NCBI GenBank assembly: GCA_964507795.1
Contig: CAZDQV010000019.1
Location: 1 to 26,230 of the forward strand
From: UMGS973 sp964507795
GTDB lineage: Bacteria; Bacillota; Clostridia; Peptostreptococcales; Anaerovoracaceae
Reading direction: 5' to 3'
Length of the DNA: 26,230 bases
Part shown: positions 17,407 through 25,767 of the stretch, piece after piece
Layout of the letters: every line of letters starts with the position of its first letter
Position numbering within the stretch: position 1 is the stretch's first letter
Notes under the pieces: generated by a model
What the model saw: the letters and a program-made list of their open reading frames with translations, nothing else
What the model was told of the DNA's origin: nothing
Databases searched by the model: none
Program-made: the position numbers and the translations under genes

Positions 17407-18564
17407 CTAATAGTATCTCACTGTTATTCTCTTGCCTGCTTTTTTGAGATTTTCCGACAGAGTTTCAACCAGCTTGAATTTGAGAGTGCTGTCTATAATT
17501 CCTTCATGAGCTTCGTTTACAGCCTGTCCCACAAAGAAATTTATGTCTGTTGCTATTTCAAACAGAAACTCTGCAAGGCGTGATGCTCCGTCTTTTTTTA
17601 GAAATTTTTTGGGTGCATCGCTGTGAGCATCCATATATATTTCTGAAAGCTCTATGAGTTTTTTGAGAGTTATGACTCCTTCTGTAACAAGATCAATGCC
17701 TCTGATATATCCTATTGGTGGTATTTCACTGTCACAATAATCAAGCTCTGCTTTTACTTCCTGTCCCATAAATTCGGCGACTATCTGCGATGTTGTTCCG
17801 CCACATACTATTCTGATGCCTTCTTCTGCAAGAAAATCAGATACATATTTCTTGCAATATTCTTTTCGGGACGGAGGCCCGATAAGTATGTTTACCTGTT
17901 GTTCCTGCCTTATTTTAACTGCCGCAACAGTAGTGTCATCACCCGGCTCTCCCTGATAAAGTCCAAAACTGGCATCAGCAAGAACTGCCGCTATGCACCT
18001 TGCTGACATATCAGGCTGGATATTCTGATGCATATAGTCAATGATGTCATCTCTGCACCAGCCGAAGTTAAGCAGCTTGCCTATTCCTGCATGAGGCACG
18101 CCATCAGACATCACGATTATGACATCCTGGTCTTCAAGTTCCAATTCTGATTTGTATATTTTTTTGCCACAGACAACAAGCTCTTCTCTTTCCATAACCC
18201 AAGGGTATCCGTTTCTAAAAAAAAGGCACTCAGGGCTGTCAAATTCAAACATAAAGCCTTTGCCTTCGTTATTGAGATGTATTACAGAAAACGTAGAATA
18301 AGCTACACCTCTGACCTTACACACAGGCAGAGTTTCAATTATTGTTTCAACACAGTCATCAAGCGGTATGTTTTCTGACACCATAGTGCTTAATATTGTA
18401 GATGTAAGTGTTGCAAGTATATTGGCTTTTACTCCGCTGCCCATGCCGTCTGCAAGTACCAGTGTGGTATATCCGTTTTTTCTGGCTACGGAGACCATGT
18501 CTCCACACAGCTCTTCGCCTTTTTTGTTAAATGAAGTATATCCGTATTCGAGAAACAGGCTCAT
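17407..18564 (-). CDS. SpoIIE-family PP2C phosphatase with uncharacterised C-terminal domain, hydrogenase-associated
   Basis: A soluble 385-residue protein. Residues 1-218 form a SpoIIE/PP2C Ser/Thr phosphatase domain with all metal acids visible: GD at 21-22, LADGMGSG at 37-44, MSDGVPHAG at 152-160 and GDDTT at 208-212. Residues 224-385 are a second conserved-looking region (IGPPSRKEYCKKYV, IVCGGTTSQIVAEFMG, PIGYIRGIDLVTEGVITL) that I cannot assign to a known domain. No transmembrane segment is seen. The start codon overlaps the hydS stop by one base (TAATG), so the two are translationally coupled. Such phosphatases accompany PAS-containing [FeFe] hydrogenases in other Clostridia, where they are proposed to relay an H2 or redox signal; the substrate is unknown. 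It is the last gene of the operon. Confidence 0.88.
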   Translation of the reverse strand: MSLFLEYGYTSFNKKGEELCGDMVSVARKNGYTTLVLADGMGSGVKANILATLTSTILSTMVSENIPLDDCVETIIETLPVCKVRGVAYSTFSVIHLNNEGKGFMFEFDSPECLFFRNGYPWVMEREELVVCGKKIYKSELELEDQDVIIVMSDGVPHAGIGKLLNFGWCRDDIIDYMHQNIQPDMSARCIAAVLADASFGLYQGEPGDDTTVAAVKIRQEQQVNILIGPPSRKEYCKKYVSDFLAEEGIRIVCGGTTSQIVAEFMGQEVKAELDYCDSEIPPIGYIRGIDLVTEGVITLKKLIELSEIYMDAHSDAPKKFLKKDGASRLAEFLFEIATDINFFVGQAVNEAHEGIIDSTLKFKLVETLSENLKKAGKRITVRYY

Positions 18565-20264
18565 TACATTTCATCCTCCTCATCAATCAGAAGAATATTT
18601 TTGAGCTTCATGAGAGCTATCTTGCTTTCTGCTGTAGTCTCACCGAGAAGAGAGGCGATTTCCTGAGCTGTTCTCATCTGTTTCTTGATGACAGCATCAG
18701 CTGCCGCAACAGTTTCTTCTGTCAGCTTGTCAAGTCTGTCATTGTAGTGAACGTCTTCTGTGATATCCTTCATTGTTGCAAACATCATGCTATGATTTTT
18801 CATATGATTCAGTGAAAATTCAACATAAGCACCGGTTGCCGGTATCAGAAGCTCTTCCAGTTTGATATTTCTTTTTTCGGCGAGGGCCGCTATAATATCA
18901 GGATTATTTCCTGTAAGGTCGATTATAGAATCTGCTTTTTCTCCGGATTTATCTATTCCAAGAAGATGCCCTGCCTTATCATTAATATCAGCAACTGTAA
19001 AATCACTGTCTATAACCACTATACCGTTAGGGCTGTTTTCGATTATTTCTACTGACAGATTCTCCGCTCGCTCCCTCATATATGGCAGGCACATCTCAAT
19101 ATCCGCATATCCGTTTGCAACTGCCCATGCTTTTTCTCTGCAGCTTGAATATCCGCAGGCTCCACAGTCAAGCTCATCTTCACTGCTGAACTTGCCGGTC
19201 TTTTCAAGTATTCTGCTTATTTCATCCTCTGATGGCTGTCTGTCATTGGTACTGATTCTGTCGTGTTTACAAAAAACATCTATGTTTTCATGTTTTACCG
19301 GCACCGGCAGCAAATCTCCCCAGTTGTTTTCGGCTGTATATTTGCGCACTTTTGCATTTGAAATTATTGAGCTGTTTTCTCTGTTTATGCTGCAAGGGCC
19401 ATTGACACACGCTCCCTGACAGGTGTTAAGTTCCACAAAAACACCCTCGAGCCTATCGATTTCCTCAAGCACTTCTTTGCATCTTGAAGCTCCGTCAATT
19501 GCTATATATTCGTAACCGCTTGGCTGGTTTCTGAGAGATCTGATTACACCTGTGCTTACCGGAAATACTCTTGCTCTGTTCCAGTGCCGGTTTTCTGCTT
19601 CTCCGGTATCCTCCGGCTGCAGGCCAAGTTCTTCAAACAACTCAACAAGCTCCTCAAAGGTCAACACACCATCAAAGAGCCCTGACTCTCTGCATTCTTT
19701 CTTCTTGGCAATACATGGACCTATAAATACTATACCACAGTCAGGGTTTTCAGCTTTGAGAAGTCTGGCATGGACGATTGCCGGAGATTCAACAGGTGCA
19801 AGATATTCAAGTGCGTCCTGATAATACAGAGAAATTGCTCTGTTTACCGCAGGGCAGCATGACGATATAAGGTTTTTGTATTTTCCCTGTGCAAGCAATC
19901 TCTCATATTCATCTGCCACAGCTGCAGCTCCTCTTGCAGTTTCTTCTGCATCAAAAAACCCTGCCTGTTTGAGCATATTTCTTATTGTTGAAAATCCTGA
20001 TACATCAAAATTGGATATAAATGACGGAGCGACACTGGCTATAATTCTTTTGGATCTGAGCAGCTCCTTCACCTCGTCAAGCTCACTGTGAACTTCTTTA
20101 GCATTTTGCGGGCACACAAGTGTGCATTTGCCGCAAAGTATGCATCTTTCTTTGATTATTCTGGCCTGATTGTCAACTATTCTGATTGCCTTGACAGGGC
20201 ATTCCTTCAAACATTTATAGCAGTTTTTGCATCTGGCGCTTTTAAAATCAAGATATACTGTCAT
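18564..20264 (-). CDS. hydS: Sensory-type [FeFe] hydrogenase with PAS domain (HydS-like)
   Basis: A 566-residue modular iron-sulfur protein. Two [4Fe-4S] ferredoxin motifs lie at Cys 12/15/18/22 and 41/44/47/51. The H-cluster domain has variant signatures: L1 ISSCCPAV (Cys136, 137), L2 FIGPCIAKKKE (Cys184) and L3 VELNTCQGACVNGP (Cys282, 286). All cysteines expected to hold the H-cluster are present, but the Met residues of the catalytic MPC and MAC motifs are replaced. An extra [4Fe-4S] motif follows (Cys 367/370/375/392), then a PAS domain (about 403-500) and a C-terminal helical segment (505-560). This layout fits the group C [FeFe] hydrogenases proposed to sense H2 rather than turn it over. 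It is coupled to the downstream phosphatase gene, its likely output partner. Confidence 0.9.
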   Translation of the reverse strand: MTVYLDFKSARCKNCYKCLKECPVKAIRIVDNQARIIKERCILCGKCTLVCPQNAKEVHSELDEVKELLRSKRIIASVAPSFISNFDVSGFSTIRNMLKQAGFFDAEETARGAAAVADEYERLLAQGKYKNLISSCCPAVNRAISLYYQDALEYLAPVESPAIVHARLLKAENPDCGIVFIGPCIAKKKECRESGLFDGVLTFEELVELFEELGLQPEDTGEAENRHWNRARVFPVSTGVIRSLRNQPSGYEYIAIDGASRCKEVLEEIDRLEGVFVELNTCQGACVNGPCSINRENSSIISNAKVRKYTAENNWGDLLPVPVKHENIDVFCKHDRISTNDRQPSEDEISRILEKTGKFSSEDELDCGACGYSSCREKAWAVANGYADIEMCLPYMRERAENLSVEIIENSPNGIVVIDSDFTVADINDKAGHLLGIDKSGEKADSIIDLTGNNPDIIAALAEKRNIKLEELLIPATGAYVEFSLNHMKNHSMMFATMKDITEDVHYNDRLDKLTEETVAAADAVIKKQMRTAQEIASLLGETTAESKIALMKLKNILLIDEEDEM

Positions 20265-20298
20265 CTGTTAACCTCATATATTCGTTGCGTTTTTATCT

Positions 20299-21312
20299 TT
20301 AGTCAAAATCCATAGTCTGAAGCCCGTTCAGCTTGCACAATGTGTTTACTACTGCAAATATTATCACAGCTCCAAGGTTGGCTGTAGTATTGTCCTGGTC
20401 AAATCTCGGCGATATTTCACATATATCAAAACCTCTTATCTTTTTGGTCCTCAAAATATGTTTGATAACAGGCATCACAACCTCCGGGTCAAGACCAAAT
20501 GATTGCGTTGCGCTTACTCCCGGCGCGAAAGCCGAAGAAAACACATCTGTGCAAATAGTGATATATGCATTGTTGCATTTGTAGAGAAACGAATCAATCT
20601 TTTCTATCAAATCAGCATAAGATGCTGAAGTTATATCTTTGGCCAGCACATAATCCACACCAAGTTCTTCTGCCGTCCTGAAAAGGCTTACTGTATTACT
20701 GTGCTGCTGTATGCCAAGAGGCATATAGTTATATGCAATGCCTCTTTGTTTGCATATATCAGCAATCTGTCTGAACATAGAGCCTGATGAAGAGCCGTTA
20801 TCATAAGGTCTCAAATCAAAGTGAGCATCAAAATTGATTATTCCCATATCGCCTGCTTCTTCTTTGATGCAATGTGCCATCTGTCCCGTGAAATGCCCGA
20901 AAGTTGTTTCGTGACCTCCACCAAGCACTATCGGAAACAAATTGAGATCAAGTATTTTTGCTACTGCTTCTGCAAGCAGCTTCTGGCCTTCTTCCATGGG
21001 AATTTCATCACATAGTATATTGCCTGCATCAAACAGCTTGACTTCCTGTGAGAAACAGCACGGAAGATTTGACATTTGTTTTCGTATGAAGTCAGGAGCA
21101 AGAGCCGTACCTGTACGACCCTTGTTTCTTTTAACTCCCTGTTCGCTGCAAAATCCTACAAAGGCAAATCCCAGTGTTCCTTCAAATTTCTGATTATATT
21201 CATTGAGATCAACAGGCTGTACCCACTGATGCCATCTGAAAGTATCATAATCCTCTGTACTGTCCACTCTTCCTGTCCAGTATTCCATTGCATTTACATA
21301 ATTATTTAGCAT
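20299..21312 (-). CDS. Ureohydrolase-family enzyme, formimidoylglutamase (HutG)-like
   Basis: A 337-residue arginase/agmatinase-fold protein. The metal motifs are GGGHE (His134), NFDAHFDLR (Asp162, His164, Asp166) and ICTDVFSSAFAPGVSA (Asp256). GGGHE and the DVF-x4-FAPGVSA block resemble formimidoylglutamases, which hydrolyse N-formimidoyl-glutamate to glutamate and formamide, more than arginases or agmatinases. The usual Asp-x-Asp pair reads Cys254-x-Asp256, so one expected metal ligand is Cys. No other histidine-degradation gene is in the window. It lies 18 bases after the small ferredoxin gene and 34 bases before hydS, so it appears to share the hydrogenase transcript. The ATG at 21312 follows AGGGTGAT. 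The fold is certain; the substrate is not. Confidence 0.82.
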   Translation of the reverse strand: MLNNYVNAMEYWTGRVDSTEDYDTFRWHQWVQPVDLNEYNQKFEGTLGFAFVGFCSEQGVKRNKGRTGTALAPDFIRKQMSNLPCCFSQEVKLFDAGNILCDEIPMEEGQKLLAEAVAKILDLNLFPIVLGGGHETTFGHFTGQMAHCIKEEAGDMGIINFDAHFDLRPYDNGSSSGSMFRQIADICKQRGIAYNYMPLGIQQHSNTVSLFRTAEELGVDYVLAKDITSASYADLIEKIDSFLYKCNNAYITICTDVFSSAFAPGVSATQSFGLDPEVVMPVIKHILRTKKIRGFDICEISPRFDQDNTTANLGAVIIFAVVNTLCKLNGLQTMDFD

Positions 21313-21330
21313 GTTTTATCACCCTGAAGT

Positions 21331-21570
21331 TCATTGCTTTGCAATGAGTCTATCAAATATATCAGTTATATTTGCTGCTGTCACATTGCATATAAGTTCA
21401 TCATCTGCTTTAATTGTAACACCTTCCGCACATTTTCCAAGACAGAATCCTGCTTTAAGTTCAACTTTTTCTTCGAGTTTTCTCTCTGCAACAAGACGTT
21501 GCAGCGTTTCTATCACCTGTTGTGAGCCTTTGAGATGACATGCACTTCCCACACATATCGTTATTACCAT
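21331..21570 (-). CDS. Small thioredoxin-fold [2Fe-2S] ferredoxin, hydrogenase-associated
   Basis: From the start chosen here the protein is 79 residues and consists only of a thioredoxin-like [2Fe-2S] domain of the NuoE/HydC C-terminal type. The ligands are Cys6 and Cys11 (CVGSAC) and Cys43 and Cys47 (CLGKC). It starts 56 bases after the hydA stop and ends 18 bases before the hutG-like gene. The longer frame to 21621 adds 17 unconserved residues; the ATG at 21570 is preferred because the protein then begins directly at the fold (MVITICVGS) and AAAGGAGTGAT lies upstream. A role as electron carrier or extra subunit of the neighbouring HydABC complex is inferred from position. Confidence 0.87.
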   Translation of the reverse strand: MVITICVGSACHLKGSQQVIETLQRLVAERKLEEKVELKAGFCLGKCAEGVTIKADDELICNVTAANITDIFDRLIAKQ

Positions 21571-21626
21571 TACGTATATCACTCCTTTTTGAATCTGTTG
21601 AAAACAATTAATGATTCTCAAAGAAA

Positions 21627-23330
21627 TTATTTGTAATGCAACAGATGATGTGCTTTGTCGCCTGTAAGAAGCTTGTCATATATTCCGTCTGTTATAGGGT
21701 TTTCTGCTGAAAGTTTGACAGTTGACATGCGGTCAGCCTCATACATTCCATGCGATCTTTCCTGTTTTGCTCCACCAAGAGCGTAAGGCTGTCCTGCGCC
21801 TGCTATGCAACCTCCTTCACATGCCATTACCTCTATGAAATCATAATGAATTTCACCGGATTCAAGTTTTTTAATCAGATTTTCGGCATTTCGAAGGCCG
21901 CTTACAATGGCAATTCTAAGTTCTGTATCCCTGTAAGGAACCACTACTTCCTTGAGTCCTTCAAAACCTCTGACTCCTGTAAATGAAATATCAGCAAGAT
22001 GATCCTTGGCATCTTCACCCATAATATAACGGATCACAGCTTCTGTAACTCCTCCTGTAACACCGAAAATAACGCCGGCGCCACTGGCAATACCCATAGG
22101 CATATCAACAGCTTCAGGAAGAACCTTGTCGAAGTCAATTCCTGATTCTCTTATCATTTTTGCAAGCTCTACTGTAGTAATTGAATAATCAACCGCCTGC
22201 AATCCATCGACTTTCAGATCATCTCTTTTTATCTCATATTTTTTTGCAGTACAAGGCATTATTGCAACCACCTTGGTTTTTTTTGGCTTCCTGCCCGTTT
22301 CACTCAATCTTGCTTTTTCTTTTAATACTGCTCCGAGCATTTCCATAGGTGATTTACAGCTTGAAATATTATCTTTAAGTTCAGGATGCTTGATTTCTGC
22401 ATATCGGAACCATGCAGGGCAGCATGAAGTAAACAGCGGCAATCTGTCTCCTTTTTTTATCCTATCTATAAGCTCTTTGCCTTCTTCAATAACTGTCAGA
22501 TCGGCCCCTGTAGCCGTGTCATAAACTTTATCAAAGCCCATGCGTTTCAGGATGCTTACTGTTTTGCCCATCACATTTGTGCCGAGAGGAAGCCCGAATT
22601 CATCGCCGAGAGCCACTCTCACTGCCGGTGCAATCTGTGCCTCTACGATTACATCTTTGTCATTCAAATCCTCCCAGAGTTCTTCTGTATCAAGTTTGAT
22701 TGTAATTGCACCTGTAGGACATACAGCTCTGCACTGTCCGCAATTCACACAGTTTGTCTCTGAAAGAGGCATGTTGAAGGCTGTTGTAACTTCCATTCTG
22801 GAACCTCTGTGGGCGAAATCTATAGCACCCACATTCTGTATTTCAGAGCACATGCGCACACAGTCTCCACACAATATACACTTGTTTGGATTTCTGATTA
22901 TAGCAGGTGATGAGCAGTCTTTGTTGTCCCATATACTGTATGGCTCAAATCTTACTTCCTTCAATCCGAATTTACAAGCAAGATCCTGCAGGTCGCAGTT
23001 GAAATTGATTTCGCATGTTGTACAGTCTCTGCAATGATCAGCAAGCATAAGTTCCAATATCATTCTGCGATATTTACGAAGTCTTGGTGTATTTGTCTTT
23101 ATTTCCATTCCGGAACGCGGCGGTGTCGAGCATGATGCCATTATTTCTCCGTGTTTTCCCTCCACAACACACATTCTGCATGCACCGTATGTTGAAAGTT
23201 CTGAGTAATAACAGAGCGTAGGGAGCTCTATTCCTGCTTTTCTTACAAGGCTCAGTATATTTTTTTCGCCTTCAATTGCAACAGGCAGACCATCAATTGT
23301 CATATATTTTTTCCCATTCATCGTATTCAT
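21627..23330 (-). CDS. hydA: [FeFe] hydrogenase catalytic subunit HydA (trimeric NADH/ferredoxin type)
   Basis: Reversibly reduces protons to H2. The 567-residue protein carries, in order: a plant-type [2Fe-2S] domain (Cys 40/51/54/67), a His-ligated [4Fe-4S] site (His99, Cys 103/106/112), two [4Fe-4S] ferredoxin motifs (Cys 151/154/157/161 and 194/197/200/204), and the H-cluster domain. The latter has L1 TSCCPAW (Cys303, 304), L2 MPCTAKKYE (Cys360) and L3 VMACEGGCIAGAGQP (Cys504, 508), all complete. With HydB and HydC it matches electron-bifurcating HydABC enzymes. The start at 23330 is 9 bases after AGGAGG (23340-23345), which overlaps the end of hydB; the longer frame to 23354 lacks such a site. 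No HydEFG maturase genes lie in the window. Confidence 0.96.
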   Translation of the reverse strand: MNTMNGKKYMTIDGLPVAIEGEKNILSLVRKAGIELPTLCYYSELSTYGACRMCVVEGKHGEIMASCSTPPRSGMEIKTNTPRLRKYRRMILELMLADHCRDCTTCEINFNCDLQDLACKFGLKEVRFEPYSIWDNKDCSSPAIIRNPNKCILCGDCVRMCSEIQNVGAIDFAHRGSRMEVTTAFNMPLSETNCVNCGQCRAVCPTGAITIKLDTEELWEDLNDKDVIVEAQIAPAVRVALGDEFGLPLGTNVMGKTVSILKRMGFDKVYDTATGADLTVIEEGKELIDRIKKGDRLPLFTSCCPAWFRYAEIKHPELKDNISSCKSPMEMLGAVLKEKARLSETGRKPKKTKVVAIMPCTAKKYEIKRDDLKVDGLQAVDYSITTVELAKMIRESGIDFDKVLPEAVDMPMGIASGAGVIFGVTGGVTEAVIRYIMGEDAKDHLADISFTGVRGFEGLKEVVVPYRDTELRIAIVSGLRNAENLIKKLESGEIHYDFIEVMACEGGCIAGAGQPYALGGAKQERSHGMYEADRMSTVKLSAENPITDGIYDKLLTGDKAHHLLHYK

Positions 23331-23334
23331 ATAA

Positions 23335-25212
23335 TCAGTCCTCCTTGATTGCATTGAATTTGCATGTGTTTATACATGCTCCACATTTGATACACTTGTT
23401 CTGATTTATTTCAAACGGTTCTTTCACCTTGCCCTCTATTGCACTTACCGGGCAGGATCTTGCGCACAGGCTGCACCCTTTACACATATCTTTGTCGATT
23501 ACAATCTGTCTGAGTGCCTGGCATGTTTTTGTCCTGCATTTTTTGTCGACTATGTGCTCTATATATTCATCTCTGAAATATTTGAGTGTTGAAACCACTG
23601 GGTTTGCTGCAGTTTTTCCAAGTCCGCAAAGTGCTGTCGATGTAATTGTATCAGCAAGTTCCTCCAGCATATCAAGATCTGAGAGTTCACCTTTGCCTGC
23701 TACTATCTTTTCGAGGATTTCAAGCATGCGCCTTGTACCTTCTCTGCAAGGTACGCATTTGCCGCATGATTCGTTCTGTGTAAAGTTCATAAAGAATCTT
23801 GCAACTTCAACCATGCATGTATCCTCATCCATTACCACAAGGCCTCCTGAACCTATCATGGCTCCTGCTTTTTTGAGGCTGTCAAAGTCTAAAGGCAGAT
23901 TGAGATGTTCATTTGTGAGGCAAGCGCCTGACGGTCCTCCAATCTGTACTGCCTTAAAGCTTTTGCCCCCTCTTATGCCGCCACCTATATCAAAAATGAT
24001 TTTGCGAAGCGGAGTTCCCATAGGTATCTCTATAAGTCCTGTGTTTACAATATTTCCTGTAAGGGCAAATGCTTTGGTTCCGGGGCTTTTTTCGGTTCCT
24101 ATGCTGCAATACCATTCTGCTCCCTTTTCGATAATGATAGGCACGTTTGCAAATGTCTCAACATTATTCAGAAGTGTAGGTTTACCAAACAAACCTTTTT
24201 CAACTGTTCTTGGAGGTTTTACTCTCGGCATGCCTCTGTCGCCTTCAATTGATGTTGTAAGGGCACTTCCCTCGCCGCATACAAATGCTCCGGCTCCCTT
24301 AACTATATCTATATCGAAACTAAAACCTGTACCTAATATGTTTTCTCCAAGAATGCCATATTTTCTGGCACCCTTAATGGCATTGTCAAGTCTTTGAACT
24401 GCAAGAGGATACTCTGCTCTTACATATATGTATCCTTTCTCTGCTCCTGCTGTATGCCCTGCAATTATCATGCCTTCAAGCATTTTGTGAGGGTCTCCCT
24501 CCATAATGCTTCTGTCCATGAATGCACCGGGGTCACCCTCATCACCATTACATACAACGTATTTGACAGGTGACTTCTGCTGTTTTACCTGTACCCATTT
24601 GCGTCCTGCAGGAAATCCTGCGCCGCCTCTGCCTCTGAGTCCTGATTCTGTTATGATTTTTATGACATCATCTTCTGTGATATCAAACAGACATTTTTCA
24701 AGTGATGAATATCCCCCGTAAGCTATATATTCTTCTATTGACTCAGCATCTATCTGACCGCAATCCTCAAGTACGATTCTTGTCTGATTGTTGTAAAACG
24801 GTATTTTTTCCTGAACGGGATAACTGATGCCGTCTTTTTTGTATATCAGGCGGTCAATGACTTCATCTCCGATTATTGATTTCTCGAGTATTTCTTCACA
24901 GTCATCTATGCTTACTTTGAGATAAAGAAGCTTTGCAGGTTCAATTCTGAGCAATGGTCCCATTTCACAAAATCCATGGCACCCGCTTTTTTTCATGCTG
25001 ATGCATTCACCTTCCACTTCTTCAGCCAGCTCCACCTGACAGAGTATGCCCTTTTGCTCTATAAGGTGTTTGAGCCTTGCATAAATCTCAAGCGAACCGC
25101 CTGCAACGCATCCTGTTCCTCCACATACGTATATTTTTTTGACCTGCTTTTCAATCTGACAGAGAAAGCTTTCTCTCAGCTGCTGCAGCTGTGCTCTATC
25201 TTTTATTTTCAT
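23335..25212 (-). CDS. hydB: NADH-dependent hydrogenase flavoprotein subunit HydB (NuoF-like)
   Basis: The flavin subunit that takes electrons from or gives them to NAD(H), 625 residues. An N-terminal thioredoxin-like [2Fe-2S] domain (Cys 30/35/78/82) precedes the NuoF core. FMN and NADH sites are GLRGRGGAGFPAG (191-203) and GAGAFVCGEGSAL (306-318). An SLBB region follows, then a [4Fe-4S] site (Cys 483/486/489/529). A His553/Cys559/Cys564 patch may hold another metal. The C-terminus has two ferredoxin-type [4Fe-4S] clusters (Cys 577/580/583/587 and 607/610/613/617), which are characteristic of bifurcating HydB and are absent from NuoF. It starts 9 bases after the hydC stop; its own last codons form the hydA ribosome site. 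Confidence 0.96.
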   Translation of the reverse strand: MKIKDRAQLQQLRESFLCQIEKQVKKIYVCGGTGCVAGGSLEIYARLKHLIEQKGILCQVELAEEVEGECISMKKSGCHGFCEMGPLLRIEPAKLLYLKVSIDDCEEILEKSIIGDEVIDRLIYKKDGISYPVQEKIPFYNNQTRIVLEDCGQIDAESIEEYIAYGGYSSLEKCLFDITEDDVIKIITESGLRGRGGAGFPAGRKWVQVKQQKSPVKYVVCNGDEGDPGAFMDRSIMEGDPHKMLEGMIIAGHTAGAEKGYIYVRAEYPLAVQRLDNAIKGARKYGILGENILGTGFSFDIDIVKGAGAFVCGEGSALTTSIEGDRGMPRVKPPRTVEKGLFGKPTLLNNVETFANVPIIIEKGAEWYCSIGTEKSPGTKAFALTGNIVNTGLIEIPMGTPLRKIIFDIGGGIRGGKSFKAVQIGGPSGACLTNEHLNLPLDFDSLKKAGAMIGSGGLVVMDEDTCMVEVARFFMNFTQNESCGKCVPCREGTRRMLEILEKIVAGKGELSDLDMLEELADTITSTALCGLGKTAANPVVSTLKYFRDEYIEHIVDKKCRTKTCQALRQIVIDKDMCKGCSLCARSCPVSAIEGKVKEPFEINQNKCIKCGACINTCKFNAIKED

Positions 25213-25221
25213 TTTGCCTCC

Positions 25222-25686
25222 TTATTTTAACTCATGTAAAAGTTCAATGGCTTTTTCCGGTGTCATTGCCGGGTAAACCTTGTCATTAACTGTCAGAACA
25301 GGTGCCAGTCCGCATGCTCCAAGACATGACACTGTTTCAAGTGTAAACTTGAGATCTTCCGTTGTTTTCTTTCCATCTGTCAGGTTAAGCTCATTTTTGA
25401 GTGCATTTAAAATCGGAATGGATTTTCTGACATGACAGGCTGTGCCGTCACAGATTTTGATTACATATTCTCCTTTTGGCGTAAGAGAAAAGTTTTCATA
25501 GAATGTCGCAATGCTGTAAAGCTTTGCAAGACTTACATCAAGCGTTTTGGCAAGATAATCAAAAGCTTCTCTTGGGATATATCTGTATTCCTCCTGAACC
25601 TCCTGCAAAATAGCCACTATTGGTTTATTGTCTTTGTAGCTTGCAACTATCTCATCGATTTTCCGATACAGTTCGTTGTTTGTCAT
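25222..25686 (-). CDS. hydC: Hydrogenase subunit HydC (NuoE-like [2Fe-2S])
   Basis: The small electron-transfer subunit, 154 residues. A helical N-terminal domain with the NuoE hallmark SIATFYENF (58-66) is followed by a thioredoxin-like domain with [2Fe-2S] ligands Cys79, Cys84, Cys121 and Cys125. The frame reaches a TTG at 25698, but GGAGGG at 25691-25696 places the ATG at 25686 as the start. It is the first gene of the operon; its leader contains the Rex-like operator. Confidence 0.95.
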   Translation of the reverse strand: MTNNELYRKIDEIVASYKDNKPIVAILQEVQEEYRYIPREAFDYLAKTLDVSLAKLYSIATFYENFSLTPKGEYVIKICDGTACHVRKSIPILNALKNELNLTDGKKTTEDLKFTLETVSCLGACGLAPVLTVNDKVYPAMTPEKAIELLHELK

Positions 25687-25704
25687 AAAACCCTCCAATT
25701 CCTA

Positions 25705-25724
25705 TGTGTTAATTTTTTAACACA
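25705..25724 (-). promoter_or_regulatory. Rex-like redox operator upstream of hydC
   Basis: The sequence GTGTTAATTTTTTAACAC (25706-25723), extended by T and A, has perfect 8-base arms around four T. The core TGTTAA-N4-TTAACA is identical to the Rex consensus TTGTTAA-N4-TTAACAA except at the outermost base of each arm. Rex represses fermentation and hydrogenase genes at low NADH/NAD+. It lies about 19 bases before the hydC start and downstream of the predicted promoter, a roadblock-type position. Confidence 0.72.
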
Positions 25725-25767
25725 GATTCGTGTAGATTCACTTATAAATATGTTTTTTCTTTTTTAA

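Noticed and set aside
23429..24397. 322-codon plus-strand open frame opposite hydB
   Set aside because: It is antisense to a fully conserved HydB; composition (Ser/Pro/Ile/Leu-rich) is that of a reverse-complement shadow and no motifs are seen.
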